Shown piece after piece: positions 24,379-32,404 of a stretch of 64,000 nt of DNA. The notes under the pieces were generated by a model. That model was given only the letters and a program-made list of their open reading frames with translations. It was not told the DNA's origin and did no database searches. Made by a program: the position numbers and the translations under genes. Where the stretch lies: positions 3,629,208-3,693,207 of the forward strand of contig NZ_CP133264.1 in assembly GCF_030915445.1 (NCBI RefSeq), written 5' to 3'. Position 1 is the first letter of the stretch. Every line of letters starts with the position of its first letter. This stretch comes from Clostridium sp. OS1-26. Its GTDB lineage: Bacteria; Bacillota; Clostridia; Clostridiales; Clostridiaceae.

Positions 24379-24709
24379 ATGGCACTAGATATGGTAGACA
24401 TAGCCAAAGAGATATACACTGCAGCTAAAAGGCTTCAAAAAAGTGGAGATAAGCTTTTTACATTAGCTAGGGGATATGCAGAAGCTGAACAAAAGTATAG
24501 ACAAGATTTAGGAATAGAACTTCTTAAGCTAAGAGAGCAGAAAGTTCCTGTCACTCTTATAGGAGATGTAGCAAGGGCAAATATATCTGACTTAAAATTC
24601 AATAGAGATATGGCCGAATATAAATATAAGGCAGGCAGAGACAAGGCACAAGCATTGCAGCCGAAATAAGTGCACTACAAACATTATATAAGCGACAGGA
24701 GGATATATA
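24379..24709 (+). pseudogene. Copy of the helical phage protein, frameshifted
   Basis: Matches the 8151-8483 product through AGRDKAQALQ, then one base is missing (TTGCAGCC versus TTGCAAGCT) and the frame ends in PK at 24669. The remainder of the old frame (EISALQTLYKRQEDI) is intact to 24709. Only 15 terminal residues are lost, so the product may still work. Confidence 0.75.
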
Positions 24710-24719
24710 GGTGAAAATA

Positions 24720-24869
24720 ATGATTATGAATTGTTTTAAGAAAGACTTCTGGTATAAAAACAGTATAGGCAAGACTTTTGAAGTTAAAAGAGAAGATAAG
24801 AATAGATATTATGTAAATCAAAAGAGTGTGTTAGTATCTGTGCTTAAGGCAGATGCAGAGGTGATTTAA
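24720..24869 (+). CDS. 49-residue phage protein, copy of 8492-8647
   Basis: Same frame and nearly the same sequence (MIMNCFKKDFWYKNSIGK...), ends earlier at a TAA. Ribosome site GGAGG upstream. Confidence 0.6.
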   Translation: MIMNCFKKDFWYKNSIGKTFEVKREDKNRYYVNQKSVLVSVLKADAEVI

Positions 24870-24877
24870 GTGTACAA

Positions 24878-24922
24878 AGTTAAGAGAATCAAACTAACTT
24901 TTATTTGATCCTCTAACTTGAG
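24878..24922 (+). terminator. Terminator
   Basis: AAGTTAAGAGAATCAAA and TTTGATCCTCTAACTT pair with one bulge, loop CTAACTTTTA. Ends the preceding unit. Confidence 0.65.
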
Positions 24923-24942
24923 TATAAAGGAGTGACATTATA

Positions 24943-25107
24943 ATGGCTAATAAAGCAATATCAAATAATGCACAAGCAACAGAAAAGGTTTTGAGACTAG
25001 GTATAATAACAGTATTAAAAAATAATAAAACTAGGCTTAAGTACAAAGGAGTATTGCTTATATTTTTTCTTTTATTCATAATTAAGACCTCCGAGTATTT
25101 TAGTTAA
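24943..25107 (+). CDS. 54-residue membrane-anchored peptide
   Basis: ATG behind AAAGGAGTGACAT. Polar, basic N-terminal half (NNAQATEKVLRLGIITVLKNNKTRLKYK) and a C-terminal hydrophobic helix (GVLLIFFLLFIIK). Holds the place of the unrelated membrane gene 8684-8977 in element 1. The antisense frame is a shadow. Unknown function. Confidence 0.5.
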   Translation: MANKAISNNAQATEKVLRLGIITVLKNNKTRLKYKGVLLIFFLLFIIKTSEYFS

Positions 25108-25212
25108 ATTATAACATGACATGGGTTAAATGAAAATTAATTTTAAAATATATAGGAAACATATAAAATACTTTAGTTTCAATTTAAAACCAACATTGAG
25201 GAGGATAGAACC

Positions 25213-25407
25213 ATGGAACAGCTTAAGAAAATATTAATTCATGACTTCTTAGCTGGGACAGAAATAAGATTTGAGAGTATACACAGACCTGTATATCATA
25301 ATTGCAGATATAAAATAGATGGACGTTGGAGAAGGGCAAGGATAAGCTTTCAAACTAGGAAAATAAAAGTTAATGGACAAGTAGTTAGGAGGTGCAACAT
25401 ATGTTAG
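25213..25407 (+). CDS. 64-residue basic phage protein
   Basis: Counterpart of 9061-9252, with a different first ten residues but identical core GTEIRFESIHRPVYH. GAGGAGGATAG site. Overlaps the next small gene by 7 bp as in element 1. Confidence 0.65.
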   Translation: MEQLKKILIHDFLAGTEIRFESIHRPVYHNCRYKIDGRWRRARISFQTRKIKVNGQVVRRCNIC

Positions 25408-25520
25408 CAATAGTAATTCTAACTACAACTATAACCTTAATAATAGTAGCTCCAGTTGTAGCAATGGCCATATGTAAGACAGCAAAAGAACTTAAAGAGG
25501 AGGACAACAATGATAGATAA
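25401..25520 (+). CDS. 39-residue single-span membrane peptide, copy 2
   Basis: Counterpart of 9246-9365: same hydrophobic helix, tail ends NNDR. Overlaps the start of the ArpU-like gene, preserving translational coupling. Confidence 0.6.
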   Translation: MLAIVILTTTITLIIVAPVVAMAICKTAKELKEEDNNDR

Positions 25521-26021
25521 AGAGACTTTCAGAAAAACAGAATCAAGGTTATATAGGCACTTTAAGCAGTTAAAACTAATTGAAAAATTAAAACATAAAG
25601 TATTAATACTATGGAAGCAGAAAGAACAGGTAGAAAAGGATATTAAGAATAATAATGTAACTATCGAAACAGGCCTAAACATGGGAATAGACTACAGTAG
25701 AGAGAGGGTACAACAGGCTATGCAGAACAGGAAATGATAAGGGCTATAGGAAAACTTGAAAGAGAGTTACTGAATAAAAAGAAAAAGATATTAAAGATTC
25801 ATACTAGAATAAGAGAGATGGAAGAACAGGTCCAGGATATGCAATTCAATTTATCTATGTTCAATGAAGAATCTAAAAGGTTTATAGAGTGGAAGTATGG
25901 AGAGTGTAAGAGCGTTGAGTGGATAGCTAATAAAATGTATGCAGGAGCTAGGGCAACAGCTTATAGGAAGAGAGAGGAACTTGTAGAGGATATAGCACAG
26001 TGGTGTAATTTTGCAAAGTGA
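25510..26021 (+). pseudogene. ArpU/RinA-like regulator, frameshifted copy
   Basis: Frame 1 (to 25737) covers the coiled coil up to YSRERVQQ; frame 2 (TGYAEQEMIRAIGKLERELL...) gives the rest including the C-terminal helix-turn-helix (KSVEWIANKMYAGARATAYRKREELV). A deletion near 25710 caused the shift. Compared with 9355-9882 the C-terminal recognition helix differs, so the two copies may have had different targets. Confidence 0.8.
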
Positions 26022-26090
26022 AGATAAATTGAGGATTTAATAGAATCTTTGTATTGAAATAAATATTTTAGATTAAAGTATATTATAAAG

Positions 26091-26122
26091 AGGTAGGATT
26101 GTCCAAACCTACCTCTTAAAAA
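26091..26122. terminator. Terminator between ArpU copy and secreted protein gene
   Basis: AGAGGTAGG/CCTACCTCT perfect 9-bp stem with ATTGTCCAAA loop. Confidence 0.85.
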
Positions 26123-26152
26123 ATATTGAACTTACTATTCTTTTAATATACC

Positions 26153-26599
26153 TTATTTTGTTAGAAAGGTTGTACCAGTATAGTAGAAATCAAGTGTTGC
26201 AGTGTTAATTGTATTTCCACTACTATCTAGTGCTTTTATTTCAACCTGATAATTGCAATTTGGGTGAGCCATGGCATTATCTGCGAAAATATCTTTTCTA
26301 ATATTTGAATAAGTATATATGCCATTATCAGCGCCACCTATTTGTTGATTAGTGTATGGAGCTGTTTTATTATATATTTTGAATTTATAAGTCGTAGCAT
26401 TTTTTTGAGGGGTCCAATAAAGTACTCCATCTGTACTAACTGCTGGTGATAATGAAACAAACGAAGCTGCCAAAACATTAGAAATATTAGTTTGCACAAT
26501 ATTCTTTGCAGGTGCTGCTTGTACATTAGCAAAAGTTAAGCTAGAAGCTAATAACACGCCACATAGAGTAGAAGTTAAAAGTTTAATTTTTTTGTTCAT
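26153..26599 (-). CDS. Secreted protein, fibronectin-III-like
   Basis: 148 residues. Signal peptide (LLTSTLCGVLLASSLTFANVQAA). The mature part has a single beta-sandwich-like pattern: LSPAVSTDGVLYWTPQKNATTYKFKIYNK ... CNYQVEIKALDSSGNTINTATLDFYY, characteristic of fibronectin type III folds. Unanchored. AAAGGAG before the start. Position matches that of the unrelated secreted protein in element 1, next to the RNA units. Confidence 0.75.
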   Translation of the reverse strand: MNKKIKLLTSTLCGVLLASSLTFANVQAAPAKNIVQTNISNVLAASFVSLSPAVSTDGVLYWTPQKNATTYKFKIYNKTAPYTNQQIGGADNGIYTYSNIRKDIFADNAMAHPNCNYQVEIKALDSSGNTINTATLDFYYTGTTFLTK

Positions 26600-26783
26600 A
26601 ACATAAATCTCCTTTTGTAATAAGTTTTACATAATATTCGTCTACAACAAAAATTTTACAATAATTAAGTAATAATGTAAAATTCCAAATTTAGTCATAT
26701 TTAACTGTAAATTGGATTAACACGCTGATATGTTAATATAATCTAAATATGGTAATGATTTTGAAAGATTTCTTGTAAAATAT

Positions 26784-26930
26784 GAGACGAATTTGAGACA
26801 AACTTGAGATAAATACATTAAATATATATTATATAATAAGTATAAGTAAAATTGCCTAATGGTTGTAGTGGGGATTACATACTGTGTGGCAACAGTAAAG
26901 CACTTGGAGAAATCTGAGTGCTTATTTTAT
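26784..26930 (+). ncRNA. Candidate small RNA, class A, copy 2
   Basis: Three 11-bp tandem repeats (GAGACGAATTT, GAGACAAACTT, GAGATAAATAC, 26784-26816) lie before TATAAT at 26832. RNA from about 26839 carries TGGGGATTACAT, the CTGT/ACAG hairpin around GTGGCA and the GCACTTGGA-GAAA-TCTGAGTGC terminator (26898-26923). Uninterrupted form of 11145-11798. Confidence 0.65.
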
Positions 26931-26941
26931 TTTCATAATAA

Positions 26942-27067
26942 TTTAATACATATGCAATAAAATCGTAACAATAAATCTATATAATAATAAGTGCCTTAAA
27001 AGTTAATTTTTATAAATGTCCGTTATTCATATTTTAAGCATTGGTAGAAATACTGATGCTTATTTTT
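26942..27067 (+). ncRNA. Candidate small RNA unit, direct-repeat promoter, copy 4
   Basis: Boxes TTTAATACAT (26942) and CGTAACAATA (26964), 22 bp apart, TATAAT at 26980. RNA about 26987-27061 ending in GCATTGGTA-GAAA-TACTGATGC and TTTTTT. Confidence 0.75.
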
Positions 27068-27081
27068 TAAATATACAAAAA

Positions 27082-27227
27082 TGTAACAATTTAGCTATAA
27101 CTTTGTAATAATTGGAAGCTATAATTATGATTGTCCTGAGTTATTAAAAGATTAGGAGATAGATTACCCAATCTTATCAAACAATACATTTGACCAAGCA
27201 CTGGTGTAAAAACTGGTGCTTATTTAA
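27082..27227 (+). ncRNA. Candidate small RNA unit, direct-repeat promoter, copy 5
   Basis: Boxes TGTAACAATT (27082) and TGTAATAATT (27104), 22 bp apart, TATAAT at 27120. RNA about 27130-27221: TTGTCCTGAG start, AAGATT/AATCTT hairpin exposing TTACCC, then GCACTGGT/ACTGGTGC hairpin. Confidence 0.75.
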
Positions 27228-27448
27228 TATTAAGAACAAATAAAGTAGTACCAAAATATGGAATGTTAAATGTTAACTTTAGGCAAATTATACTTTAAAA
27301 TAAAATTTTTACTCAAATTTCAACATATGTAGACATTTATAATAATTTGTATTACGGTTTTCGTTGCAAGCTTAGCTAAGGGCATTTAAAATAATTATTG
27401 GACATGTTCAAAAAATGTTAAAAATTATTCTAAATGGAGGAATATTGA

Positions 27449-28876
27449 ATGAGTAAATTTAAGAGTTTTATAGATGAAATTATATTGGTATTTTGTATAA
27501 CTTTAATATTCGGAGTTTGTGTAAGCAGTAGTGCAAAAGCAGATGATATATACTCAAGTAATTTAATTCCTGTGATGAGAGACTATACTAATCCTAGTGG
27601 ACAAGTAATTTATAGTAACGATCGTTCCTATGGTGAAGCGTGGAAAGCGTTTAATGGAACAACCAATGATTGGACAGACAGATGGTTTGCAACTTCTAAA
27701 ACTGGGTATATAGGTTACAAATTTGTATCTCCTCAAAAAATATGTAAATATGTGATAACACCAGTTGTTGGAGATAGTATAAATGGAAGCATTAGATGTT
27801 GTAAGAGTTGGACTTTTGAAGGTTCAAATGATGGAAAGTACTGGTATACATTAGATAAAAGGACTGATATAACAAATTGGCAAAATGGCATTAAAAATGA
27901 ATTTGTATTTAATAATCAAAATGAATATTTATATTACAGGATAAATATTACAGATATAAACGGTGGGGACTGTTTAGAAATAGGTGAGCTTGAAATGATG
28001 TCGAGAGTAGAGATTAAATCAAGCAATATTTCAATTAATAAAACAGCATTAGATATGAAGGTGGATCAAATAGATGTTCTAACAACAACAATAACACCAG
28101 ATAATGCAACAAATAAAACTGTAACTTGGAAAAGTAGTAACGATTCAATAGCAAAAGTAGATGTTGCTACAGGAAAAGTTACAGCAGTAGGAGTTGGCAC
28201 AGCAACAATAACAGCTACAACTACAGATGGAAGTAATTTAAGTGCTTCATGCACAGTAAATGTAACAGCTCCAACCACAACTAGTAGTGGAATAGTATTA
28301 AATATAGAACCTGAAAAAACTAAAATAAAGACTACTGAAACCGTATCTGCTAACTTAGTTATTGATAATATAAAAGAAATAGCAGCAGAAGATGTAAGAA
28401 TAAAATACGATAATACTAAATTAGAATTCTTAGGCATGGATGAAGTTGATGGAATTAAATTAGTAAAAAATGATACTCAACCTGGGGAACTAAGAGTTAT
28501 AGTTGCAAGCAAAGGAGCTGATAACGTAGTTAATGCCAAAAAGGCATTATTAAAACTAAACTTTAAAGGAATAGCAGCAGGTGAAGCTTTAGTTGATGTA
28601 ATTAAAGGTAGAGTTTCAGATGGTATTACAATGGAGAAAGATTTAACAGACGCAGAGTGTGGACAGGCTACAATAACTATAGAAGATTTAAAGGATGTAA
28701 ATAACAGTGGAGAATTTACACTTTTGGACTTAGCTATAGATGCAAGGCACTTAGGGAAAGATCCTAAAACACTTACTCAGTACAATACAGATATAGTTGA
28801 AAATAATGCTATCGATGATGATGACCTGTTAAAGATAGGAGAATACATGTTAGCAAATCCTAATTATAAATTTTAA
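27449..28876 (+). CDS. Secreted discoidin / Big_2 / cohesin / dockerin-like protein
   Basis: 475 residues. Signal peptide (IILVFCITLIFGVCVSSSAKA). Then a galactose-binding F5/8 type C-like domain (about 35-190; WTDRWFATSKTGYIGYKF, CLEIGELEM), a Big_2 domain (192-275), a cohesin-like domain (280-410; VSANLVIDNIKEIAAEDVRIKYD) and a dockerin-like end (412-475; DVNNSGEFTLLDLAIDARHLG, then a second calcium-loop-like NNAIDDDDLLKI). Such proteins bind glycans and assemble through cohesin-dockerin contacts on the cell surface. TGGAGG site. Sits directly behind the RNA units. Confidence 0.85.
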   Translation: MSKFKSFIDEIILVFCITLIFGVCVSSSAKADDIYSSNLIPVMRDYTNPSGQVIYSNDRSYGEAWKAFNGTTNDWTDRWFATSKTGYIGYKFVSPQKICKYVITPVVGDSINGSIRCCKSWTFEGSNDGKYWYTLDKRTDITNWQNGIKNEFVFNNQNEYLYYRINITDINGGDCLEIGELEMMSRVEIKSSNISINKTALDMKVDQIDVLTTTITPDNATNKTVTWKSSNDSIAKVDVATGKVTAVGVGTATITATTTDGSNLSASCTVNVTAPTTTSSGIVLNIEPEKTKIKTTETVSANLVIDNIKEIAAEDVRIKYDNTKLEFLGMDEVDGIKLVKNDTQPGELRVIVASKGADNVVNAKKALLKLNFKGIAAGEALVDVIKGRVSDGITMEKDLTDAECGQATITIEDLKDVNNSGEFTLLDLAIDARHLGKDPKTLTQYNTDIVENNAIDDDDLLKIGEYMLANPNYKF

Positions 28877-28908
28877 TAATATTAATTATGTAAGACAGGA
28901 GAAAAGAA

Positions 28909-29955
28909 ATGAAAAAATTTTATAAAAGTTTTATTTGTAAAATAGGATTAGTATTCGCGATGGCTCTAATGTTTGGAGTTTTGGGACATACTAATGTTTA
29001 TGCTGCAACTATAGGACAGCAATTAACTTCACCAGAAGCTGGGTGGCAAAGAATTGATGATACAGATTCTAAAATATAATATATAGGTGGCGTTTGGAGC
29101 GCTCATAATAATGATAATACAAATATTTCACCTAGCTGCTATAATAAAACCTATCATAATGGAAGTGGAATAATTAAATTTAAATTTAAAGGTACTAAAT
29201 TAAGGATTATAGCATTCTATACTCTATCTAATCGCTCAGATAATATTCAAGTTAACATAGATGGAGTTAAAATTGGTAGTTATTCGCAGTCAAAGGCAAA
29301 TACAGGAGCACAAATATTATTATTTGAAAAACCAAATTTGAATGATGGAATTCATACTGTTCAAATAATAAATAATGTACAAGGAACTATCATTGATTTA
29401 GATGCAATAGATATAGATGATGCAGGAAAATTATTACCATATGATTATACAACTTTAACAGCAGTAGCAAATACTACAAATCAAGCTATAACATTAAACT
29501 GGGACAAGGTCGAAGGAGCTACAGGATATAATATTAAAAAGTCAACTACTCAAGGAAGTGGATATACAACAATAGCCTCAAATGTTATAGAAAATACTTG
29601 TAATGACAGAGATGTAGAAGCAGGAAAAACTTATTACTATATAGTTACACCTATAATTAATGGCCAAGAAGGTACTCCGTCAAATGAAGCTTCTGCAACA
29701 GCTAATAAACCAACTGAGACAGGAAATGCAATATTAACTATAACTATGACAAATGGAAATGTAAAATCATATACAGTAAGTATGGCTAAAGTAAATGACT
29801 TTATAAGTTGGTACAACAGTAGATCCAGTGGAAGTAATGGAAGCCCATGTTATACATTTGATAAAACAGATAGTTTACAACCATTTACAAAGAAAACTGA
29901 ATATGTAGTATTTGATAAAATATCATCTTTTGAAGTAGATGAATATAGTAAATAG
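28909..29955 (+). pseudogene. Secreted galactose-binding-like / fibronectin-III protein with in-frame stop
   Basis: ATG behind AGGAGAAAAG. Signal peptide ends VYAATIG. An in-frame TAA at 29077-29079 (codon 57, TDSKI-stop-YIGGVW) interrupts an N-terminal sugar-binding-like domain (GWQRIDDTDSK ... NIQVNIDGVKIG ... HTVQIIN); the frame is then open to 29955, including an FN3 domain (about 185-275) and a C-terminal KH-like beta region. Only one base change would restore about 348 residues. Probably co-transcribed with 27449-28876. Confidence 0.8.
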
Positions 29956-29977
29956 AAATAAGTAATATAAGAAATAA

Positions 29978-30008
29978 GGCACTTGGTTAACTCCAGGTGC
30001 TTATTATT
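29978..30008 (+). terminator. Terminator of the surface-protein operon
   Basis: GCACTTGG/CCAGGTGC stem with TTAACT loop, then TTATTATTTT. Sequence resembles the RNA-unit terminators but lacks the GAAA loop. Confidence 0.75.
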
Positions 30009-30037
30009 TTACAAGTTGTTAAAGAAGTATATGATTA

Positions 30038-30195
30038 TTTAACAATAATGACACAAGGATGTAACAATTGACATTTATAATAATAATTGTCCTAAGCTAA
30101 TAAAGCTTAGAGGAAGAAATAATGCTTTTAATGCATAATAGTCCCCCTTATTATATATAAAATAAGCACTGGTAGAAATACTGGTGCTTATTTTC
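30038..30195 (+). ncRNA. Candidate small RNA unit, direct-repeat promoter, copy 6
   Basis: Boxes TTTAACAATA (30038) and TGTAACAATT (30060), 22 bp apart, TATAAT at 30076. RNA about 30086-30189: TGTCCTAAGCT/AGCTTAGAGGA hairpin, then exposed GTCCCCCTTATTA (30141-30153), then GCACTGGTA-GAAA-TACTGGTGC terminator. The C-run is complementary to the ribosome sites of the ferredoxin gene (340-350) and the 39044 gene. Confidence 0.75.
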
Positions 30196-30274
30196 GTTTC
30201 AAAAAGTTATACACAACATATTGTGGATAGTGTGAATAACATATACTATATATTGTTAAAAGTAGGTGAAGAAT

Positions 30275-30493
30275 ATGTTAAATATCTATACGAGTTATAA
30301 ATGTAAAACATGTAAATTAGAATTTGTATTACTATCAGAAGATGTAGATAAAATGGCTAAGGATAGATATCTAACATGTCCTTATTGCAGTAGTAAAAGA
30401 GTGAATAAGGAAAAGACCACAGATAGTCTTAAGGAATGCATGAAGCAAAGAAGTTATAGAAGAAATAGGCGTGGAGCTATTGAACAGAGATAA
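30275..30493 (+). CDS. Zinc-ribbon phage protein (72 aa)
   Basis: ATG at 30275 behind AGTAGGTG. CKTCKLEF ... CPYCSSKRV forms a CxxC-x27-CxxC ribbon; basic C-terminus RSYRRNRRGAIEQR shared in style with the 12509-12688 product. Probably nucleic-acid binding. Confidence 0.6.
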   Translation: MLNIYTSYKCKTCKLEFVLLSEDVDKMAKDRYLTCPYCSSKRVNKEKTTDSLKECMKQRSYRRNRRGAIEQR

Positions 30494-30518
30494 AAAAATA
30501 GGGTAGAAACAATCCACC

Positions 30519-30719
30519 CTATTTTAAACGTGCAAGTATGTCTTCTTTAAAGAATATTTTAGTTTTAGATAAGCTACGTATAGGGGTTAACTTACCTCTT
30601 TTGACAAGATCGTTAAGGTTTTGCCTGCTGCATTGAAGGAGTTCGGCTGCTTTTGAAGTATCTACAACCTCCGAAGCAATAAACTGAGCTAACTCTTCTT
30701 TAGAATTAAAACTAAACAT
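30519..30719 (-). CDS. Helix-turn-helix DNA-binding protein (excisionase/MerR-like)
   Basis: 66 residues: VVDTSKAAELLQCSRQNLNDLVKRGKLTPIRSLSKTKIFFKEDILARL is a complete winged helix-turn-helix of the kind found in excisionases and small phage regulators. AGTAGGTG upstream. It is the most likely DNA-binding regulator among these leftward genes, though its single small domain does not obviously suit the 22-bp direct repeats. Confidence 0.8.
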   Translation of the reverse strand: MFSFNSKEELAQFIASEVVDTSKAAELLQCSRQNLNDLVKRGKLTPIRSLSKTKIFFKEDILARLK

Positions 30720-30727
30720 ATAAGCAC

Positions 30728-30817
30728 CTACTTTCTAAGCGTTAGAACTAATGTTATTAAAATAATAACTATGGTTATACTAATTATTGCTAGAGTTATC
30801 TTTTGAATATTTTTCAT
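30728..30817 (-). CDS. 29-residue transmembrane peptide
   Basis: ATG behind AAAAGGAGTGTTAC, a very good site. MKNIQKITLAIISITIVIILITLVLTLRK: one hydrophobic helix with basic ends. It is followed 8 bp later by the helix-turn-helix gene. Shape is that of a type I toxin or small regulator peptide, but no antitoxin RNA is identified. Confidence 0.5.
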   Translation of the reverse strand: MKNIQKITLAIISITIVIILITLVLTLRK

Positions 30818-30885
30818 AGTAACACTCCTTTTAATAATATTTTAATTATGATATTATTAAGGAAGAAGAAGTTTTAAGGGGAGGG

Positions 30886-31008
30886 CTATTTGTTAGCCCT
30901 CAGCATGAAGATTATTAGGTTTATCAAAGCTATAATCAAGTTCGTTATTGCAGTTACCAACTGGATTATAGCTTTTTTATCCGACCCTTTCGACTTCTTC
31001 TTTTTCAT
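30886..31008 (-). CDS. 40-residue basic transmembrane peptide
   Basis: ATG behind GGGAGGTGATAAAC. Basic start (MKKKKSKGSDKK) then a hydrophobic helix (AIITNLIIALINLIIFML). Stop codon lies within a hairpin AGGGCTA/TAGCCCT (30883-30901). Unknown; toxin-like composition. Confidence 0.5.
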   Translation of the reverse strand: MKKKKSKGSDKKAIIQLVTAITNLIIALINLIIFMLRANK

Positions 31009-31193
31009 GTTTATCACCTCCCTACAATTATGCTACATCAAAACTATTGACGTACATCAATTAAATTTAAGAAATAAATAGAATAAATGTTATAATATTC
31101 AACAAGGTAATATAAATAATTCGACTTTTTGAAGGAAACCTCCTTTTAACATAGAAGTTATTTATAATGTATTCTAAAATTGGAGGTTGAGAA

Positions 31194-31778
31194 ATGATAC
31201 TTATTAAAAAGGAAACCATGTCAGACATAGAGCGATGTCAACAAGTTCTTGAAAAGAAAGATATAGGAGAAGCTAAGAAATTATTAGAAATTTTACTTGG
31301 AGCATATTCCGATTACATTCCAGGCATAAGGAACAACTTAGATTTTTACTCTTATCATTATAGTAGTCCTGTAGATTATTTAGGGGATATAGAAAAGATG
31401 AAAAGAAAACTGGAACTTTTTTTAGGTAACGGATGTGTAGTTAACAATGGGCAAGCAAATGGTAATATTCAAATTAATAATACTAATGACAATAATAATG
31501 CTAATACAAATACTAACACAAATACTAACACAATAGATTTAAATGTATTATTTGATGAAACTAGACAAAAAATCGAAAATGATGAAACTCTAGGAGAAGA
31601 AGAAATTAAAGAAATATTAGAAAGAATAGATGAGATAAAAGTTGTTCACGAAAGTGGCGAACCTAGAAATAGAAAGTGGTTTAGATTAAGAGAGTTAATG
31701 TCATGGGTGGGAACTAAGGGTTTAGTAGTTGGCACATCGATTCTTAATTTGATAACTGCAATATTAAAAGCACAATAA
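31194..31778 (+). CDS. Asn-rich-linker protein with C-terminal membrane segment
   Basis: 194 residues, GGAGGTTGAG site. Helical N-terminal domain (1-80, ERCQQVLEKKDIGEAKKLLEILLG), an Asn/Thr-rich linker (about 84-113, from an ACAAATACTA DNA repeat), an acidic helical segment (ETLGEEEIKEILERIDEI) and a hydrophobic end (GLVVGTSILNLITAIL). Located between phage genes with its own promoter, layout typical of accessory defence or conversion proteins, but no family recognised with certainty. Confidence 0.6.
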   Translation: MILIKKETMSDIERCQQVLEKKDIGEAKKLLEILLGAYSDYIPGIRNNLDFYSYHYSSPVDYLGDIEKMKRKLELFLGNGCVVNNGQANGNIQINNTNDNNNANTNTNTNTNTIDLNVLFDETRQKIENDETLGEEEIKEILERIDEIKVVHESGEPRNRKWFRLRELMSWVGTKGLVVGTSILNLITAILKAQ

Positions 31779-31801
31779 TAGCTTATAAATGGTATAATAA
31801 A

Positions 31802-31865
31802 TAGCGTGTTAAGTACAAACATATATTAACTGGCGTTTAGGTCTTAGGACTTAGGCGTCTTTATT
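31802..31865 (+). ncRNA. Conserved hairpin element with TTAGG triplet, copy 2
   Basis: Counterpart of 12905-12970, only a few bases different; precedes the terminase genes directly. Confidence 0.55.
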
Positions 31866-31888
31866 CATTAACAAAGGAGGTGAGCCCA

Positions 31889-32404
31889 ATAGCTAAATCA
31901 AAATGGGAAGATGTCAAAGAAAAGTTAATTCTTGTTGAGGGGTGGGGACGAGAAGGGCTCACTGATGAACAAATAGCACATAACTTAGAGATAGGTAAAA
32001 CTGCATTTTATAAATATAAAAAGGAACATACGGAGTTTGCGAACGCCCTAAAAAAGGGAAAAGAAGTAATTGACTTTGAAGTGGAAAATGCTTTATTTAA
32101 AAGAGCTCTAGGATATGAGTATCAAGAAGTTACAAGGGAAAGAACTGTAATAAAGGATGATAAAGGTCAGATAGTAACTGATATTCATGGGTTTCCTTGC
32201 TATAAGATGATAGTTGTAAAGACTGTTAGGAAAGAAGTTGCTCCAGGCACTATAGCTCAGATTTTCTGGCTAAAGAATAGGAAGCCTGAGAAGTGGAGAG
32301 ATAAGCAGGAAGTACAGCATAGTGGTGGAATAAATACTAAGAATCCATTTGAAGGGCTTACAAAGGAACAGCTATTAAAATTAGCTAGTGAAGATGATGG
32401 ATAA
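31889..32404 (+). CDS. terS: Phage terminase small subunit (second type), apparent ATA start
   Basis: Family members start with M-AxSKWE; here that methionine position is ATA (31889-31891), 8-9 nt behind AAAGGAGG. The GTG at 31880 overlaps the ribosome site and adds residues not seen in relatives. 171 residues: N-terminal helix-turn-helix (GLTDEQIAHNLEIGKTAFYKYKKEH), central beta (YEYQEVTRERTVIKDDKG) and FWLKNRKPEKWRDKQEV, the typical end of Helix-turn-helix small terminases. Overlaps the large subunit. Confidence 0.8.
   Translation: MAKSKWEDVKEKLILVEGWGREGLTDEQIAHNLEIGKTAFYKYKKEHTEFANALKKGKEVIDFEVENALFKRALGYEYQEVTRERTVIKDDKGQIVTDIHGFPCYKMIVVKTVRKEVAPGTIAQIFWLKNRKPEKWRDKQEVQHSGGINTKNPFEGLTKEQLLKLASEDDG

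Noticed and set aside
27300..27345. Promoter of the cohesin protein as a ninth 22/16 member
   Set aside because: TATAAT and the ATTTATAATAATTTG context resemble the family, but the two boxes are not at the required positions.
28066..28437. 123-codon leftward frame
   Set aside because: Shadow of the Big_2/cohesin coding region.
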